From: Hippasteria phrygiana
Lineage: Eukaryota > Echinodermata > Asteroidea > Valvatida > Goniasteridae
Length of the DNA: 64,000 nucleotides
Direction of reading: 5' to 3'
Assembly: GCA_037893225.1 (NCBI GenBank)
Contig: JAZGUH010000123.1
Coordinates: forward strand, 744,001 to 808,000
Shown here: positions 10,601-19,783 of the stretch, one piece after another
How the letters are laid out: each line of letters begins with the position of its first letter
How positions within the stretch are numbered: position 1 is the stretch's first letter
Notes under the pieces: generated by a model
Told to the model about the DNA's origin: nothing
The model's database searches: none
The model's input: only the letters and a program-made list of their open reading frames with translations
Translations under genes and position numbers: made by a program

Positions 10601-10746
10601 TCTTGATTGAATGTGGTAATTTTTTATTGACAGTTTGTCATTTTCTTTTCATTTAAAAGGAACAGGGGCCGAAGACTTAGAACTTTAACGACAAAATGTC
10701 CGACGAGGGCAAAATTGTGAGAAGTGTGCAGGAATTAGACATTGCA
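10601..10746 (+). other. Leader/first exon of PolB-family gene, copy B, with splice donor
   Basis: It repeats 3738-3848 almost exactly through the acceptor, the leader and ATG at 10695, then continues open as MSDEGKIVRSVQELDIAG. It ends at a splice-donor-like cag/gtatat (10747). This keeps the exon that copy A has lost, so it is probably the 5' end of a third family member or the 3' border of a duplicated segment. Downstream sequence to 10990 has no zinc fingers. Confidence 0.55.
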
Positions 10747-10824
10747 GGTATATGAATAGTACTATTGAATGCCTGCATGGAAACATCTAGTCCACCACGT
10801 GGAAGCTGATAGGAACTGTGTTGT

Positions 10825-11163
10825 GTGCAGCATCCTAGCTACAATGTCAACGTAAACCTGGTCTGCAGCGGATGTACCGAATCTACATTGTACATCCGTA
10901 GGACTGATTTTACCAGTATCACATTAAGGACCTTTACAGGCTGTGCTGCGCCATCGTTGTCCATTACATGTATAATCACGAATCAGCATGAAACGAAAAG
11001 GAAGCAGAATTGGTCGCAAGAAGAAACGATGGCCCTTATTGTGATCTGGGGGAAGAGATCCCACCAGGAAGAATTCAAGAGCCTGCAATACAACTCGGGA
11101 GTGTGGGCCTCGATCCTCACCAAATTTCTGCCCAATTTTCCCGATTCACCGTACAGGACATGA
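10825..11163 (+). pseudogene. N-terminal half of a trihelix (Myb/SANT-like) DNA-binding domain, broken
   Basis: The open frame contains TKRKQNWSQEETMALIVIWG and ILTKFLPNFPDSPYRT. This is the start of a trihelix or Myb_DNA-bind_4 domain (tryptophan of helix 1, then ALI-x-IWG). The frame meets TGA at 11161 and TAG at 11188. In the same frame, beyond the first stop, comes the beginning of helix 3 (ESLKDWID, LQRKYCEAK). The domain is then cut by a 697-bp insertion and resumes at 11917. Upstream, the frame is open to 10825 but not protein-like, so the true exon start is unknown; a splice acceptor at about 11004 is possible. Such domains occur in transcription factors and in transposon-derived genes. 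This one is inactive. Confidence 0.6.
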
Positions 11164-11172
11164 GAAAGTTTG

Positions 11173-11219
11173 AAAGACTGGATCGACTAGCTCCAACGAA
11201 AATACTGCGAGGCAAAAAA
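11173..11219 (+). repeat. 47-bp direct repeat, copy 1 (pair of 11917-11963)
   Basis: aaagactggatcgact...gaggcaaaaaa occurs at 11173-11219 and 11917-11963 with two mismatches in 47. It encodes the KDWID-LQRKYCEAK helix of the trihelix domain. The repeats flank the inserted segment 11220-11916, so they are either a very long target-site duplication or the result of unequal repair. Confidence 0.8.
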
Positions 11220-11916
11220 AAAAAAATTATAATAATAATTCATTTGAGGCCTATGAGGCTTCAAAGAATTTATTGCCCCAAGACGGTCGTTTGGTTTTGG
11301 AGGGCAGGAACAGGCCCCTCCTTTAGGCACCCATTTGGATAACTGTTGATTGACACAAGGTCGTGTATGGTATAAAGTCAAAACCTCAAGGCTCGAGTGG
11401 TCACTCTTGTCAGAGCAGTTTGCCAGTCGGATTGTTCTTTTAATACTCTTGGTTAATTTGCCAGTCGGATTGTTCTTTTACTCTTGGTTAATAATTAATT
11501 TTCGAAGTTTTTACTTCCCATATTCTGGTACTGTTCGGAATTTAATTTGTTTGCAACGATGCCGAAGTCCAAGCGTTCTTCCTCTGTATCTACACATGCT
11601 ACTGCGGGAGGGAGATCACGGGGACGGCCTTGTTCCTCTGGATCTGTGGCCAACGCAAGTGTTACGCCTGCCGATGGATGTCCCCCTGTTGCGGGGACCA
11701 TGACTGCAGTGTTGCTCCCCTGTTCGCACCGTTACCACCAGTCCTTGGACCTCAAATCTCTGCAGCAACAGGACGCCAGGAGACAAGTCTGCCTGCTCCG
11801 CCGGTTACATCGGAGTGGGGTGAGTCTGGTAGTAATACATGCACTGTTCAATTGCCCCCCTTAGATGTTTCCCCCGCTCTTCCTGTTATATCTGTAATTT
11901 CGGGTTCTGGTGCTTA
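11220..11916 (+). mobile_element. 697-bp insertion inside the trihelix gene, with a truncated ORF
   Basis: It lies between two 47-bp direct repeats. It has an internal 27-bp-scale repeat (tgccagtcggattgttcttt at 11429 and 11459). A coding-looking segment from ATG 11559 starts MPKSKRSSSVSTHATAGGRS, rich in Ser, Arg and Thr. It shifts frame near 11720 and ends PVISVISGSGA with its TAA at 11915-11917, exactly at the repeat border. The basic, Ser-rich start could be the beginning of a retroelement ORF1, but I see no enzyme domain and do not name the element. Confidence 0.45.
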
Positions 11917-12037
11917 AAAGACTGGATCGACTGCCTCCAACGAAAATACTGCGAGGCAAAAAATAAAATAAATAAATACTACATCTGGATGAGGAAGAGT
12001 ACCTCTCCCTATTACAAGGAATTGGATGAAATTCTTG
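11917..12037 (+). pseudogene. C-terminal half of trihelix domain, with splice donor
   Basis: The frame CLKDWIDCLQRKYCEAKNK, then TSPYYKELDEILG, completes the trihelix domain begun at 11000. Its end (PYYKELDEILG) matches the same position of the intact domain at 19244 (CPHFETLDRVLG). A consensus donor G/GTGAGT lies at 12038. This supports a once-real spliced gene. Confidence 0.6.
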
Positions 12038-12119
12038 GTGAGTTTTCACAATTGTTTGCTTCGTGGGCAGGTACATGTACAGTGTAGGCCCTACTTTGGA
12101 TGGGCTTAACTTTAACATT

Positions 12120-12152
12120 ACATGTACATGTACATGTACATGTACATGTACC
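12120..12152. repeat. (ACATGT)n microsatellite
   Basis: More than five uninterrupted copies of the palindromic hexamer acatgt. Shorter runs are scattered through the window (7684, 16428, 28438). This is a common microsatellite type in marine deuterostome genomes. Confidence 0.95.
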
Positions 12153-12301
12153 AGCATGATGGCTTTATGTTTTTGTTTTTTGTTTGCTTCAGTTATTGTA
12201 ATTCTTGTATTTGTTTTAATATATTTCTCTCATTAGCTTGCTCCATTGGGTATAAACTGGATGGTATTCGAGATACAAGGCGATTAATAGCCAAGTTTCA
12301 G

Positions 12302-12469
12302 AACAGATGAATTCATCCCTCCAGCGAATCAAAGTTCAGCTTTCATATATGGGCCAAGACAATTTTTGTGGCATTGTCGGTTTTTTGTGGGGAAAAAACA
12401 AAGAAACAATGTGGTCATTATCCAACACCTTGAACGGCGACATTTCAGCAGACGATAGCAAAGATGACA
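12302..12469 (+). CDS. Candidate exon downstream of the trihelix fragment
   Basis: It is bounded by an acceptor (ccaagtttcag, ending 12301) and a strong donor (a/gtatgtg at 12470). One frame is open throughout: QMNSSLQRIKVQLSYMGQD, GIVGFLWGKNKETMWSLSNT, LNGDISADDSKDD. It may be a later exon of the broken trihelix gene. No domain is recognised. Confidence 0.35.
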
Positions 12470-12479
12470 GTATGTGAGA

Positions 12480-13588
12480 GTGAAACATTGCTTTTTCTTG
12501 TTGCTGCCTTTAAAATCGTACATACTTGTAATTTACAAGCGTATCTGATGACAGGTACATGTAGAATAGCAGAATAACGAACTTAGAGAAAAGGATGTTG
12601 AGGCTTAACTTTTTCTTATGAATTTACTTTTTCTTTATCAACGAAGTACAGCTCGGTCATCAAACATATTGAAAATATTTGAATCGTTCATACGCTTTTT
12701 TCATTATCTTCATTGCCGATTCTAATTTCAGGACAAGTCTCATCAACTTGTGCTTGTCCATACAGTAAAATAACAAATCAAATACAAGTTCTATGTCAGG
12801 ATGCAGGAAGCTTCGTGTACATGTCCCAATACCCACTATCCCAAGCAACACATAAGCATTCACATGTACGCACAAGCGGCAATGCGTTAAAACCGTTTGT
12901 TTGAAATACGCGGCTTCCCCGCAGGGCTGTAAAAGCTGGGATATTGGGGCGCAAATGCAGCCCCTGCGAATTAAGAACTATAATAAATTTTATGAAGTTA
13001 TATTTTCAGGAAATGTGCTTTTGTTAACAGACATTACAATGTATGTATGATACTGTCACTTTGACAAACTTACACATTTTACCCCCCCCCCCCCCCTTTC
13101 ATTCCCTTAGTTACATGTAACGAACCAGAATACAGGCCTGCGTGGAAAGAGACACTCGGCATGGCTATTTGCAGAGAGTACGCGCTATGGATGTGTTGAC
13201 TGTTGCTCAGGACGCATACGTGCTGGCTGAATTGTGCAATACACAAAATGCCCAAATGTGCCGAGGAGCAGACGTGTACAATGTAGGGACATGTACAAAT
13301 TGGACCATACATGTATATCCTGCATGTGGGCACTATGTAAGGAGTAAAGAGTTCAAACTACATTTTGAAACAAATTCCAAATGGATAGTGATCTCTTTAT
13401 CCTCCAACAAGAGGGTAAATATAATTCTTTTCCTTTTAGACATATTAGACAAAGAAACAATAAAATCAAAGAAAACCAGTTAAGTCTGGCATCCCTTTAC
13501 AGACGTGTTGAATTGTGTTTTTAGTGTTTACATGGCCTTCGCAAAGCACTTCCAGCGCTATTGAGCCTGATGGCTGACCCTTGATTGA
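12480..13588. other. Spacer without a supported gene
   Basis: It contains a C14 tract at 13083 and scattered acatgta motifs. The open frame 13142-13483 ends in low-confidence sequence with no recognised motif. Confidence 0.5.
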
Positions 13589-13715
13589 ATTAGCCTTTTA
13601 GAGGTATGGCGGACACAATAGGAGGGCGCTATTTGATTTGGGTAAAACCTTTGTATTTATACCCAAATCAAATAGCGCCCTCCTATTGTGTCCGCCATAC
13701 CTCTAAAAGGCTAAT
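13589..13715. repeat. Near-complete hairpin repeat, perfect 56-bp arms
   Basis: The arms 13589-13644 and 13660-13715 are exact reverse complements (tagccttttagaggtatggc at the outside). The loop is 15 bases. Perfect arms mean recent origin or continuing homogenisation. It is probably a short foldback MITE. No clear target duplication was identified. Confidence 0.9.
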
Positions 13716-14149
13716 GAGTGTCAAGTTTGTGAAAACTTCTGCGTAACTTTAATAATGGATGCAGCATAATGGGACTCATTCAAGAAAATCACTTTGTTTC
13801 ACCCACACTTTATCTTTCGGAAGTGGCTATCGGGGCCTTTACCACAGAAGAAAACAGTGGAATTGACCATGTGGCACAAGAAGGTATGAAAACCACTGGC
13901 CACTTTGGGCTATAAAAAAGATTCAGAGTTCACCAGAGGGCACAAGAAATGTCGAGATCTTTGGCAAGATGGCCTGGGAGAGACTGACCAGTTTAGGGCT
14001 CGGGCTAAGTCAAATTTTTCACTTCTTTTTTAGGCTGTGAGTGCTTAAACTGTATATCAAGTGCCTTGCGTGACATCATAGCAACAACATCACAGGGCGG
14101 GAAATACAATGTAGCTTGAACATTTTGAACTGTTAATAAGAACACTTTG

Positions 14150-14560
14150 TTCTTATTTCAAATCCAAACGGGGATACCTTAGTTTTTCAGAATGATTTTC
14201 ATTTCGTAGGACCGCTAACATTTTCAATGTCAAAGAATACCACAAGGGTTCTTTCTTTGTTAGCTTGGGCTTTGTTGGACAATTCAAGATTAAGAATGTG
14301 GTCTTTAGTACTTCAACTTTTCCGGAACCCATTCTGATGTTGGCTGAAGAGGTTATTTGTTTCTATGTAGCAGACTGGAATTAACCATGCGTTCCATCAA
14401 TTTACATAAGGTGAGGTTAGAGCTATAGGCTGGTAACATAAAGGGTTGGCAGGATCTTTCCCTGGTTTGAGGATAGGAATGAGGAGAGTGTCTTTCCATT
14501 GCTTGGGACATTGGGAAGTGTGCCAGATCATATTGAAGATAATAAGTAAGTATTCTCAAA
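14150..14560 (-). pseudogene. Non-LTR retrotransposon reverse transcriptase remnant
   Basis: On the minus strand, broken frames give WKDTLLIPILKPGKDPANP, then IALTS, LCKLMERMVNSSLLHRNK, NLFSQHQNGFRKS and HILNLELSNKAQANKERTLV. These are conserved blocks of a CR1/Jockey/Nimb-type reverse transcriptase, from the fingers up to just before the first catalytic Asp motif. Stops and frame changes are frequent. No endonuclease or 3' tail is attached, so this is a small decayed fragment. The exact clade needs a database comparison. Confidence 0.7.
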
Positions 14561-14639
14561 CTTATTTAGAAATGTTTGATGACCATATTACTTCTTCCGT
14601 CTTTACAAGGGGTTGTGCATTTGGTGTAACTTCGCGCCG

Positions 14640-14800
14640 TGCGATGGAACAAATAATTAAATGCACGTGATCGGCGATCCACCAATCAGATGGCGGGGAT
14701 TTATTTAGGGGTTGTATGAAGTGTGATATCACACTTTTGCCATGGATCGACCAATCAGGATCGAGGATTCAAGTTTGAAGATAATAGTTGTCAACTTGTC
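14640..14800 (+). promoter_or_regulatory. Candidate promoter with two CCAAT boxes
   Basis: accaatcag at 14691 and gaccaatcag at 14749 lie in a locally CpG-containing stretch (ttcgcgccgtgcgatgg at 14629). They precede a Lys-rich exon candidate (ATG 14872). CCAAT boxes commonly lie 50-150 bp upstream of animal transcription starts. No TATA box is placed convincingly. The CCAAT pair is visible; the promoter role is inference. Confidence 0.35.
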
Positions 14801-14871
14801 AATATCAATCAGACTTGAGCATGCTGTTTCAGTGCTGACGGAAATGGAAAGAGGAGCGAAGGACCAAAAAG

Positions 14872-15015
14872 ATGAAGGCCGAAGCCAAGAAGTCGGTGCT
14901 TAAAAACGTAGCCGGAAAAGCCAAAACACAGGCTGCTCAAAAGATATACCAGAATCCGACGTCCACTAATGTGCCCAGACAAAGTGTGCCCGTGCTTCAT
15001 CCGAAAGACACACAA
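14872..15015 (+). CDS. Lys/Ala-rich first exon of a repetitive-protein gene candidate
   Basis: ATG 14872 opens 48 codons in phase 0 up to a donor (acaa/gtaaga at 15016): MKAEAKKSVLKNVAGKAKTQ, AAQKIYQNPTSTNVPRQSV, then PVLHPKDTQ. The basic composition suggests a nuclear or nucleic-acid-associated product. In-frame sequence extends upstream to a stop at 14834. It would be the first exon of a gene continuing with the repetitive exons at 15370-17670. No known domain is seen, and the gene model is tentative. Confidence 0.35.
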
Positions 15016-15369
15016 GTAAGAAACAAAGTACAATTTTGAAAGAAAAAGGAACGTCTCACTCACGATGAATTGTACAATGTGTATGAGCTGAGCAAGCAAC
15101 TGGATTGGTACATTTGTCAATTTTCTCTGTTGCCTGACTTGTTTCTGTGTGGGACTTTCGGGAATATTTGATGAATTGCGAAGGTTGTGCGCAACCGTAG
15201 ACAGATCAATACTTTCCGATAATACAAACAACATTCAACTTGGGAGATTTCTATGTGTCAGCTCTTACTGTAAGACATAAACATTTTGTGAGCAATCCAG
15301 TTCTGCCTGTTTTATCTGGTGCTGCTCACCACCTGAATAATATTACTGCTTTCTTTCATATTATTGTAG

Positions 15370-15476
15370 ATGATCATTCATGTCTTCTTGAGACAGAGCG
15401 TGCATATAACAAATACCGTCTCTAAGCGGGTCGGGAAAGAACACCAAAGGATGTAACAAAACAGAAGGGAAATGAG
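15370..15476 (+). CDS. Duplicated exon-like segment 1
   Basis: It is bounded by an acceptor (ttattgtag) and donor (gag/gtagac). It resembles 15804-15922 in sequence, border positions and flanking introns, so the two are tandem duplicates. The frame equivalent to the better-kept copy contains a stop (TAA at 15423), so this copy is probably dead. Its length (107 bp) differs from copy 2 by exactly four codons. Confidence 0.35.
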
Positions 15477-15803
15477 GTAGACATTGTTACATTTATTAAC
15501 CTATTAATAGTGTTGTGATCAGATAACAATAATTGTTTCATGATAACAGTGTACCTAGTGTAGGTGTGACTGAGTAATGAGTTCAGCAGGCAATATTATA
15601 TTGATGTCAATTGCTAAACATGTTTTGTATAAAGGTCTAATTTCTTGCAATCTGTATCGAGGTAAAATGATTATTAGATATGTAACTGCATGCAAATTTG
15701 TGGGATAACAGCCTACTGACTTTGTTTAGTATCAGTCTGAATTCAAAATTTGTACTCTGACTCAATGAATTTCTTCAAAGATTCTGATGTAAAGTAACAT
15801 TAG

Positions 15804-15922
15804 ATGGTCATTCACCTCTAAAGACGGAGCTTCTTGTTGACAAAAGCTGCCTCAGAGCCAACAAGCGTCAGAAAAGAACATTAAATGGTGCACCAAAACA
15901 GAAAAAAAAGAAGAGAACTGAG
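15804..15922 (+). CDS. Duplicated exon-like segment 2, Lys-rich
   Basis: Bounded by an acceptor (taacattag) and donor (gag/gtacat), and open in one frame: GHSPLKTELLVDKSCLRANK, then RQKRTLNGAPKQKKKKRTE, with a nuclear-localisation-like KKKKR. It is homologous to 15370-15476. The flanking introns also match (the agataa-taata-tgttt and gtgactgag stretches), so the duplication unit is about 430 bp. Confidence 0.4.
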
Positions 15923-15981
15923 GTACATGTACCCTGTTAAGTCTTGTCATGTCCAGATCAGATAATTAATAACTGTTTTAA

Positions 15982-16134
15982 CCCTCCCTCTCTCGGTGCC
16001 AAAATGGAGCAAACTACCCTACCTATCAAAACTTATCGAGTTTCAAGTTGAAACACACAAGCTGTTGGAGAGGAAGGGCTTTGGTTTTCCGATAGGTTAT
16101 GGTAGTTATAACAGTAGGGGGGGGGGGGGGGGGG
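15982..16134. mobile_element. MITE with TTAA target duplication, inserted in a duplicated intron
   Basis: It is flanked by TTAA (15978-15981 and 16135-16138), with ends CCCTCC.../...GGGGGG that have slipped into an 18-base G tract. It is absent from the paralogous intron at 15480-15560, which gives the empty-site structure. Related copies lie at 23100-23240 and 27121-27244. TTAA targets fit piggyBac- or Kolobok-type transposition. Confidence 0.75.
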
Positions 16135-16693
16135 TTAATACTTGTTTTGAGGTACATTGTAGATGTGACTGAGGTTAACAGCTAAATGCCATAGTTTTCT
16201 AAGATCCAACTTCATGTAACCCGCATATCCAGGTAGAACAAATTATTTGACCTGATGTAAATTTCTGCAACTTTGTGGAATAACGGCACCCTAGCTTTGT
16301 TTACTATCAATTTTGATCTCAAAATTTGTACTCTTTGCTCTTATGAATTTCTTGCAGGCTGCTGATGTACAAACAAAAAGTAAAGATCACATTTGTGCTG
16401 TCTGCCAAAGGCACAGGGGCATTGGTACATGTACATACATGTACCATCAAATTTTAACACTTCAGCAGAATGTTCACCATTAGAAATAAACAGATTATTA
16501 AAATAGCAAATAATTTCAAACTTCCTTGATGAACATTTAGTACATGTCATCAACCTTAGAAATGATTCCCTCTGAAATGTTTTATCTTGGATAAAACATT
16601 GCAATTTGACCGTCACTTAAATGTGGAGTTATTTTGAAATCATTACAGCAAAACATTTCATTAAATTGAGCGATATTAAGTTGAATTTTTTAG

Positions 16694-16777
16694 GAAGAAG
16701 CGGATGTACAGCACCAAGATTTACAGCACCAAGATTTACAGCACCAAGATTTACAGCAACCTGAAGCTGAAAATTTG
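16694..16777 (+). CDS. Gln-rich repetitive micro-exon
   Basis: An 84-bp, phase-0 segment between tttttag and g/gtatgt. It encodes EEADVQHQDLQHQDLQHQDL, then QQPEAENL, built from a 15-bp repeat (gatttacagcaccaa). The border signals are good. It may belong to the gene at 14872. No function is recognised. Confidence 0.4.
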
Positions 16778-17115
16778 GTATGTATTTTGGCATGTTCATT
16801 ATAACCAGGTCAAGACAAATTTAAGTTTAATGTTCAGCTAAGGGTGCTCGGGTTTCGAACAGATACATCTGTTTCCTTGACTATTTAAACATTGCTGAAC
16901 CAAATTGATGAAGAGATCCATTATTTCTTGATGAATGAAAAAAATGAACATAACCAAGAAGTCCAAGTCAGATTGATTTTACTTTTCTTGCCGAGGGAAC
17001 AACAGGAAACAGTAACGACAAAAGTTCGACAAAATACTGTGCTGGTTTGATTTAAACTCGTCTGAAACTTTTTTTGGGCTTAACTTTGAATGTCTATTTG
17101 CAGATTTAACGTGAA

Positions 17116-17466
17116 ATGGAACATCCACCTGAAGATGACAACATTTTGTCACATTTTTCATTTGTCACAAGTAGCACTGATAACCAGTCAGTAGTAATTC
17201 CTTTAATTTCTCGTGCTGCATGCAAATTCAGCCCTCTGGAACTCACTAGCCCTCTGGAACTCACTAGCCCTCTGGAACTCACTAGCCCTCTGGAACTCAC
17301 TAGCCCTCTGGGACTCACTAGCCCTCTGGGACTCACTAGCCCTCTTGGACTCACTAGCCCTCTGGAACTCACTAGCCCTCTGGAACTCACTAGCCCTCTG
17401 GAACTCACTAGCCCTCTGGAACTCACTAGCCCTCAATCCCAAATGGATCTGTTAAAAATCCATTGA
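17116..17466 (+). CDS. ORF with 12 tandem LTSPLE hexapeptides
   Basis: ATG 17116 lies just after an acceptor-like ctatttgcag (17103) and reads MEHPPEDDNILSHFSFVTSS, then VVIPLISRAACKFSP. Twelve copies of the six-residue unit LTSPLE/LTSPLG follow, and the frame ends QMDLLKIH. Other frames of the repeat are open too because the unit is 18 bp, so open length alone proves nothing. The non-repeat N-terminus is what favours this frame. It may be the last exon of the candidate at 14872. Confidence 0.35.
   Translation: MEHPPEDDNILSHFSFVTSSTDNQSVVIPLISRAACKFSPLELTSPLELTSPLELTSPLELTSPLGLTSPLGLTSPLGLTSPLELTSPLELTSPLELTSPLELTSPQSQMDLLKIH
17229..17440. repeat. 18-bp minisatellite, about 12 copies
   Basis: The unit agccctctggaactcact repeats with only a ggaact/gggact/tggact variant in the middle copies. 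All copies keep the 18-bp period, so the coding frame is preserved. Confidence 0.95.
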
Positions 17467-17492
17467 TAAGAAGCTTGATCTCCTCATTTTAA

Positions 17493-17670
17493 AATGCACC
17501 TCCTCAGTCAGCACCTCCTCAGTCAGCACCTCCTCAATCAGCACCTCCTCAATCAGCACCTCCTCAATCAGCACCTCCACAGACCACACCTCCACATGAC
17601 AACATGGAGAAGATGGACTCGAGTGAAAAAGTCCAGTCCAAATTTTGCAAGGAAACTTGCCAAAAGGTTA
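17493..17670 (+). repeat. 15-bp coding-type repeat (APPQS) and following exon-like tail
   Basis: Five to six copies of a 15-bp unit (cacctcctcagtcag). In one frame they read APPQS repeats followed by the protein-like MEKMDSSEKVQSKFCKETCQ up to a possible donor (aag/gttatt, 17668). In another frame an ATG at 17494 gives a Leu/His-rich repeat running to 17931. I favour the first by composition. This is the third separate repeat of period divisible by three within one kilobase. Confidence 0.4.
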
Positions 17671-18008
17671 TTTTCAGCTACTGAGATGAAGGCATCAAAT
17701 GTTAGTGGGACCAAGGGCAAACAAGCACTCAGCCCACGTCGTATTTGCCTAGTTAAAAAAGAAGCCTTCAGGGCTATCCAATCTCACTCACCTCGAGCAA
17801 ATTTTAACTTGGTGAGTTTGGTTTCAGCTTCAGAAGAGACTGACGTGTTTTTCTCGCAGCGGAAGCATTTTGTGTACTTTATAAAGGTACGGCTTTACTC
17901 TTGCAATCCAGATATCACACATTTACACTAAATAAACTCCTTACTCTCTTTATTTAGTGTTACTTAACCAATTCTTTTCGTGGGTTTTGCACTCGCTCGG
18001 AGGCCAAC

Positions 18009-19230
18009 ATGGCCGATGACGATGCAGATGTGGTTGGATCAACTATCTCAGAATAGTCAGGAAAAAGACTTCAGAACTCGTCTCAAATCCCGTTCCACAG
18101 AAAAACTAATCAGCCAAGCTCAGGATAGTGACATTTCCCCCTCCAAGATCTAATAAGAAGAAACTTCTAAAACGTAATGCTAGTTAATGCCTAAGTGAAT
18201 CCCCCAGCGATTCCGAATATAGTACAGCAGGTGATCGACAACCAAAACGCCGCCATATAAATAACACATCCCAATGCTCTCCCACTCTTGTAATTATTAC
18301 CTCACCAGATGTCAGACTAGCCAACATAAATCCAATTAAAGTCGCTAATGCACTAAATTCCGTTGGTCACAGCCTCATAAAAAATGTCACAAAAAACAAC
18401 CAAGGGGGCATCACTGTCCGATGCCATAACTCTGCCCAAGCTCAAAAACTAAAAACAATCACACACCTAGGAAAATGGACAATAGAAACAGAATATGCAA
18501 AATCTGAAATCCAAAGTAAGGGAGTGATGATAGCGCGCAGGTCTCCCAATGGACCTCTCCGAACAAGACATTCTTGCTTACAGCAACAAATCTGGCATAA
18601 TTGAAGTAAAGAGACTTATGCGCAAAAGAGATGGCCATGTCGAAAGTAGGCTTTCTGTGTGCCTCGCTTTTAACACACCTAATTTACCACCCCGCATTCA
18701 GATAGAATCAGATCTAACGAGGAGCACGCACAGGCCTTGCCAGTAAACCACACACAGAACAGTAACAAAAGACTCACCCATCAGGCAGCTAACATTAACA
18801 ATATCAGTACTGCCGATGCCTCTACTCAAACAAACACAATGGTAGGGAGACAAACAGATCCGGCAGCACCATGCATATTCATCAGATCCGGACAATCACT
18901 TGTAGAAATACTAGAAACAGGAACGATGCAAATCTGGCAAAGAAGAAAGAAGACAGAGTTGCAGCAGTCAAGTCACTTATCGATCACTTACTCCCAACCA
19001 GTGAAACTCCAATGCCCAAAGAAACTAGCAAGCAAAGAAAACGCAGAACTCCGTCACAATCACCCGATGACACAAAAACACAAAACCGATCACAAAAACA
19101 GCCTCAAGTTAAAAGAAAGGATCAACTGACAAATCCCAAATGGGACCACCAAATACAAAAACCCGAAACTCAAGACGAAATACAGGGCCAAGAATGGTAT
19201 GGCCCCGTTGGGAACTGGGTTACTGAAAGT
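18009..19230 (+). pseudogene. Non-LTR retrotransposon ORF1 (gag-like) remnant
   Basis: It starts near ATG 18009 (MADDDADVVGSTISE, then a stop). Broken frames give VITSPDVRLANINPIKVANA, then LIKNVTKNNQGGITVRC, WTIETEYAKSE and DLSEQDILAYSNKSGIIEVK. The block ends with SVCLAFNTPNLPPRIQI. The last block is characteristic of ORF1 proteins of Nimb/Jockey/CR1-type elements, where it precedes CCHC knuckles. The knuckles are missing here, apparently deleted near 18735. A polar, Gln/Lys-rich tail continues to about 19230. It is inactive. No ORF2 follows; instead an intact-looking trihelix exon starts 14 bp after the tail. Confidence 0.65.
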
Positions 19231-19243
19231 TGTTAACTCATAA

Positions 19244-19783
19244 ATGGGTCCTAAGAAGTCTGACAATAAGGCTGAAAGGCCAAAATGGAGGGACGAAGAG
19301 GTTAAAGCTCTCTTAGCGATTTGGTCTGATGCTGAAATTCAGTCGCAGCTGGATGGCACCACACGAAATAACAAGGTTTTTACCAAGATATCGGAGGATT
19401 TTGACTCCAAGGGCATCCACGACAAGACACCCAGCCAGTGCCGCAACAAATTGAAAAATTTGAAGCGGGACTACAAGAAAGTGAAGGACCACAACAGGAA
19501 TCAATCCAGGGGAAAAAGAAAATCCTGCCCGCACTTTGAAACCCTGGACAGAGTCCTCGGCTGCCGACCGACGATCGAGCCCGGGCAGTTGCTCTGCGAC
19601 ACCGCAGCACCAGCAGCTTCCGCGGCGCCCATGACAGACGACCCCGTCGAGGAGGAACACGATGGAGAGTCTGCCGGCAGTATCAGTGACATGAGCTTGG
19701 TCGACGATGAGGATATCGATAGCCAGAATGATTCTTTGGACGATGCCTCATCCAACCTTGATCTCAGTGCTACCAGTGCAAAG
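19244..19783 (+). CDS. Trihelix (Myb/SANT-like) DNA-binding protein, first exon
   Basis: ATG 19244 opens 180 codons in phase 0 to a donor (gcaaag/gtattg at 19784). Residues 10-105 form a complete trihelix domain: the first helix WRDEEVKALLAIWSD, then VFTKISEDF, SQCRNKLKNLKRDYKKVKD and the closing CPHFETLDRVLG. An Ala-rich linker and a strongly acidic region (EEEHDGESAG...DDEDIDSQNDSLDD) follow, which looks like an activation or interaction segment. Such domains bind DNA, for example in ZSCAN29-like and Harbinger-associated proteins. It is intact, unlike the fragment at 10825-12037. Downstream exons were not established; 20755-21330 is one candidate. It may be a host gene or a transposon-derived multicopy gene. 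Confidence 0.7.

Noticed and set aside
11547..11917. DIRS or Ngaro ORF1
   Set aside because: The basic Ser-rich start is suggestive, but no recombinase, RT or split repeats are present.
14809..15234. 141-residue minus-strand ORF
   Set aside because: It is antisense to the Lys-rich exon with splice sites, hydrophobic by base composition, and matches nothing I recognise.
17106..17455. Long open frames on both strands over the 18-bp repeat
   Set aside because: A stop-free 18-bp unit opens several frames at once. Only the plus frame with a non-repetitive N-terminus was kept.
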